From Rhodoferax sp. (lineage in GTDB: Bacteria > Pseudomonadota > Gammaproteobacteria > Burkholderiales > Burkholderiaceae_C): a DNA stretch of 58,771 bases. Shown piece after piece: positions 55,914-58,771 of the stretch; position 1 is the first letter of the stretch; every line of letters begins with the position of its first letter. The stretch spans positions 1-58,771 of the forward strand of contig JAIPCE010000002.1 in NCBI GenBank assembly GCA_021738345.1. Direction: 5' to 3'. The translations under genes were made by a program, and so were the position numbers. The notes beneath the pieces are model-generated. The model ran no database searches, was not told the DNA's origin, and saw only the letters and a list, made by a program, of their open reading frames with translations.

Positions 55914-56731
55914 CCGAGGTAATCAACGGTCCGGTGTATGCGGAGGTGCCGGCGCGGGTGTTTCAGCCGGGGCCGGCGGGCACGCACATCACCATTCGGG
56001 GGCTGACCAAGTATTTTGCCGGCTGGCCGCTGTATGAGCAGTTTGACCTGGATATTCCCAAGCACAAGATCGTGTCGGTGTTCGGCCCCAATGGGTGCGG
56101 AAAATCGACCCTGATCAACATGATTGCCGGTCTGATTCCGATCGACGCAGGGGAGATCCTGTTTGACGGCAAGTCGCTCAAGGACACCAAGATTGGCTAC
56201 GTGTTCCAGAATTACCGCGAGGCCCTGTTCCCGTGGATGCGCACCATCGACAACATCGCCTATCCGCTCAAGCTCGAGGGCAAATCCAAGGCCGAGGTGG
56301 ACCGTCGCATGGCTGAACTGGTGGCCTCGTTCGATGTCAAGTTTGACCTCAACCGCTACCCCTACGAGCTCTCGGGTGGGCAACAGCAAACGGCCTCCAT
56401 CATGCGGGCGTTAGCGCCGGACCCGGAGGTGCTGTTCCTGGACGAGCCGTTCTCGGCGCTGGACTTCGAGATGACGCTGTTCATTCGCGAGAAGCTGCAG
56501 GAAGTCTTCATGCAGACCGGCACCACCATGCTGCTGGTGTCGCACGACCTTGAAGAGGCCGTCTACCTAGCCGACGAGGTGCTGCTGCTCACCAAGCGCC
56601 CGACCCGGGTCGCTGAGATCTTGCGCTACGGTGACGCGCGACCGCGCACGGTGGACACGCTGAGTGAACCCAGTTTTGTGCAGATGAAAAAACAGAGCCT
56701 GGAAATATTCCAGCGGGAGGTACGGCGATGA
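55910..56731 (+). CDS. ABC transporter ATP-binding protein (SsuB/TauB-type)
   Basis: 273 residues. Walker A GPNGCGKST, signature LSGGQQQ, Walker B VLFLDEPFSALD and H-loop VSHDLEEAV are intact. The signature is followed by TASIMRAL, where an R-rich RVAIARAL is more usual. Overlaps the permease upstream and the atzG-like gene downstream, both by 4 bp. Confidence 0.92.
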   Translation: MTEVINGPVYAEVPARVFQPGPAGTHITIRGLTKYFAGWPLYEQFDLDIPKHKIVSVFGPNGCGKSTLINMIAGLIPIDAGEILFDGKSLKDTKIGYVFQNYREALFPWMRTIDNIAYPLKLEGKSKAEVDRRMAELVASFDVKFDLNRYPYELSGGQQQTASIMRALAPDPEVLFLDEPFSALDFEMTLFIREKLQEVFMQTGTTMLLVSHDLEEAVYLADEVLLLTKRPTRVAEILRYGDARPRTVDTLSEPSFVQMKKQSLEIFQREVRR

Positions 56732-56949
56732 ACGAATCCGATGTGTTGGCCTATGTCAAGGCCAGTGCCATTACGCAGGGGCTGGTGCTCGATGAGGCAC
56801 GGGCGCGCCAGGTTGCCACGCATCTGGCGCGCACGGCGCATCTGGCACAACTGCTGGATGACGTGCCGCTGGGTGTGGACTACGAACCGGCTGAAGTCTA
56901 CAAGCCGCTGGCCTTTCCGCCACAGCCAAAAACGCCCGACACACCATGA
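56728..56949 (+). CDS. atzG: AtzG/HpxX-like small subunit (DUF4089)
   Basis: 73 residues, mostly helical: residues 1-50 then a Pro-rich tail YEPAEVYKPLAFPPQP. It matches DUF4089, the small partner that forms the 1-carboxybiuret hydrolase AtzEG (or HpxXY in ureide breakdown). It overlaps the transporter ATPase by 4 bp and the amidase by 4 bp, the expected order G-E. The partner amidase, however, has lost its core. Confidence 0.85.
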   Translation: MNESDVLAYVKASAITQGLVLDEARARQVATHLARTAHLAQLLDDVPLGVDYEPAEVYKPLAFPPQPKTPDTP

Positions 56950-57536
56950 CAAAGCCTGCACAGCACACTGCCCGCATGACCAGTGCCAAGCTGGCCGGCG
57001 CCATCCAGGCCGGGGACATCAGCGCGGCGGAAATCTGCGAAGACGCCATTGCGCGGATTGACCACAGCGATGGCAAGATCAATGCCTTCACGCGAACCGG
57101 TCATCTGCGGGCACGCCGGGAGGCCGCCGCCGTGGACGCCATGCGCGCCCGTGGCGAGGTCTTGCCAACGCTGGCGGGGTGCCTGCGGGTGCAGCGTTTT
57201 CGCCGGCTGTACCAGGACCGGGTTAACGCCCTGTTTGCCGATTGGGACGTATTGCTGGCGCCTGCCACACCGGTGGCTGCGACACCAATCGGGTCGGAGT
57301 GGATCGATATCAACGGCAGCGCCTACCCGGCGCGCCCGTCGCTTGGGCTGTTGACGCAACCCGTGTCGTTTGCCGGCTGCCCGGTGGTGGCCGCACCACT
57401 GTGGCCCACCGGAACCACCGGCCTGCCCATCGGGGTGCAGATCATTGCCGCGCCGTGGCGCGAAGACCTGGCCTTGCGTGCGGCCTATGCACTGCAAAGC
57501 GCCGGGGTCGCCCATCTGACCGCTGTGGAGCTGTGA
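56946..57536 (+). pseudogene. atzE: AtzE/HpxY-type amidase with in-frame central deletion
   Basis: 196 residues instead of about 460. Residues 1-78 match the start of AtzE-type amidases (SAAEICEDAIARIDHSDGKINAFT, ending LPTLAG). At about nucleotide 57180 the protein jumps in frame to the family C-terminus: RVQRFRRLYQDRVNALFADWDVLLAPATP, then GTTGLPIGVQIIA. The missing 240-260 residues carry the catalytic Lys-Ser-Ser triad, so no amidase activity is expected. Flanking overlaps with atzG and close spacing to atzH are unchanged. Confidence 0.82.
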
Positions 57537-57537
57537 C

Positions 57538-57924
57538 ATGGAGATTAATCTGCCCGAGGTGCTTGCCGAAGTCCAGCGCTGCTCGGGCCGCTATGAAGTG
57601 GCCCTGGTCAACAATGACGTGGCCACGCTCGACGCAATGTTCTGGAACAGCCCGCATACCCTGCGCTACGGCGTGACCGAGAACCTGTATGGCTACGCCG
57701 AGATTTGCGCCTTTCGGGCGGCCCGCCCGACCCAGGGCCTGCAGCGGACGGTGTTGAAGACCGTCATCACCACCTATGGGCATGATGCGGCCACCGTCAA
57801 CATCGAATTCCAGCGCAGCGGCAGTGCCCACACCGGCCGCCAGAGCCAGACCTGGTTGCGCACCGAACAGGGTTGGCGGGTTGTGGCCGCACATGTCAGC
57901 TTGCTCACACAAATGAGCCCGTAA
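57538..57924 (+). CDS. atzH: AtzH/HpxZ-like protein (DUF3225)
   Basis: 128 residues of the SnoaL/NTF2-like DUF3225 type: [44 protein letters not shown] and the end [17 protein letters not shown]. Members AtzH and HpxZ accompany AtzE/AtzG or HpxXY; AtzH has been reported to act on 1,3-dicarboxyurea. The ATG is one base after the amidase stop. The gene is intact. Confidence 0.87.
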   Translation: MEINLPEVLAEVQRCSGRYEVALVNNDVATLDAMFWNSPHTLRYGVTENLYGYAEICAFRAARPTQGLQRTVLKTVITTYGHDAATVNIEFQRSGSAHTGRQSQTWLRTEQGWRVVAAHVSLLTQMSP

Positions 57925-58028
57925 AGCGGCACAGTTTTTGCGTCCAGTCTTGGATTCAAGATTGGATGGTGTCAAAAGCACCAACTTGAAGCATTCCTTC
58001 CTTTGACCTATCCACCGGAGAACTCACC

Positions 58029-58771
58029 ATGAGCCTGATGCGTATGAACCGCCGTGACACCCTCAAATCCCTGGCCGCCCTGAGCGCTACCGGCACCCTC
58101 GGGGCCTGGAGCCCACAGGCCGCCGCGCAAAAACCGCTGACTGTCGGCATTATTTATGTCGGCCCGCGGGATGACTATGGCTACAACCAGGCACAAGCCC
58201 AGGCCGCCGCCGAGATCAAGAAGCTGCCCGGCGTCAAGGTGGTCGAGGAGGAGAACGTGCCCGAGACCGCTGCCGTCCAAAAAACCATGACCGGCATGAT
58301 CATGCAGGATGGCGCCTCGCTGATCATGCCCACCTCCTATGGCTATTTTGATCCGCACATCCTGGCGTTGGCACCCAAGCACCCGGATGTGCGTTTTGGC
58401 CACTGCGGCGGCCTGTGGACCGAAGGCAAACACCCCAAAAATGTGGGCAGTTTCTTTGGCTACATCGACGAATGCCAATACCTCAACGGGGTCATTGCCG
58501 GCCACATGAGCAAGAGCGGCAAGATCGGATTTGTGGCTGCCAAGCCGATTCCGCAGGTGCTGCGAAACATCAATGCCTTTTTGCTCGGTGCGCGCTCGGT
58601 CAAGCCCGGCATCACCTGTAGCGTGATATTCACCGGCGAATGGTCGATGTCGATCAAGGAAGCCGAGGCCACCAACAGCCTGGCTGACCAGGGCGTGGAT
58701 GTGTTCACCATGCACGTGGACGGCCCCAAGGTCGTGGCCGAAACCGCCGCCAAGCGTGGCAAGATGGTGTG
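58029..58771 (+). CDS. BMP family ABC transporter substrate-binding protein, cut by window edge
   Basis: 247 codons present, 3' end missing. A Tat-type signal (MNRRDTLKSLAALSATGTLGAW) precedes a Med/PnrA-like binding fold: TVGIIYVGPRDDYGYNQAQA, YFDPHILALAPKHPDVRFGHCGG and KSGKIGFVAAKPIPQVLRNINAF. BMP proteins bind purine nucleosides or related compounds, and membrane genes normally follow. GGAGAA lies upstream. About 105 bp separate it from atzH, so it may be a separate unit of the same locus. Confidence 0.9.
   Translation, partial: MSLMRMNRRDTLKSLAALSATGTLGAWSPQAAAQKPLTVGIIYVGPRDDYGYNQAQAQAAAEIKKLPGVKVVEEENVPETAAVQKTMTGMIMQDGASLIMPTSYGYFDPHILALAPKHPDVRFGHCGGLWTEGKHPKNVGSFFGYIDECQYLNGVIAGHMSKSGKIGFVAAKPIPQVLRNINAFLLGARSVKPGITCSVIFTGEWSMSIKEAEATNSLADQGVDVFTMHVDGPKVVAETAAKRGKMV

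Overview
The window reads as chromosomal DNA of a betaproteobacterium of the order Burkholderiales, most likely family Comamonadaceae (Rhodoferax/Polaromonas-like). This is inferred from a high-GC, densely packed layout and from family-typical genes: a Bug/TctC-type binding protein, DUF1841, DUF2970, DUF2909 and DUF3422 proteins, a phasin, and an aa3 oxidase cluster carrying its own haem A and copper assembly factors. No rRNA, tRNA, CRISPR array, integrase or transposase was seen.

Layout. 1-7.1 kb: housekeeping and membrane genes (DUF1841, TauE-type permease, MFS exporter, CPA2 antiporter with an RCK domain, MaoC hydratase, trmL, comF, a BioC-like methyltransferase). 7.2-16.5 kb: a cytochrome c oxidase locus, coxB-coxA-small ORF-ctaG-DUF2970-coxC, a terminator shared with an opposing DUF2909 gene, then SURF1, an SCO-like protein, ctaA, ctaB and SCO1/SenC. 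16.7-20.2 kb: a Bug-type receptor, rpoH behind a perfect CIRCE operator, a phasin and an orphan FliD-like protein. 20.5-24.5 kb: a NarX/NarL-type two-component pair and DUF3422. 24.6-28.0 kb: a tungstate ABC transporter (tupBCA) with a divergent ModE/LysR-like regulator. 28.1-33.7 kb: glgC, a CBS-domain protein with an FNR-type box, isocitrate dehydrogenase, a PspC protein, an ankyrin protein and an HDOD protein. 33.8-38.5 kb: end of a surface-polysaccharide cluster, followed by argB.

39.6-48.3 kb is a fatty-acid beta-oxidation set (TetR regulator with palindromic operators, acyl-CoA dehydrogenase, DUF2147, FadN-like 3-hydroxyacyl-CoA dehydrogenase/hydratase, thiolase, thioesterase, enoyl-CoA hydratase). 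48.3-50.6 kb is an Mla/MCE lipid-transport operon whose middle gene looks like an ABC ATPase that has lost Walker A, the signature motif and Walker B. 50.5-52.7 kb is a stand-alone DUF2126 protein on the opposite strand.

52.9-58.8 kb is a ureide/carboxybiuret-type catabolic locus: a broken allophanate hydrolase (atzF), an NMT1/SsuA-type ABC transporter, atzG, a centrally deleted atzE, atzH, and the start of a BMP-family nucleoside-type binding protein. Both amidases have lost core parts while the transporter and accessory genes are intact. This locus, the degenerate Mla ATPase and the CIRCE-controlled rpoH are the most notable items. I did not find a clearly new multi-gene system.
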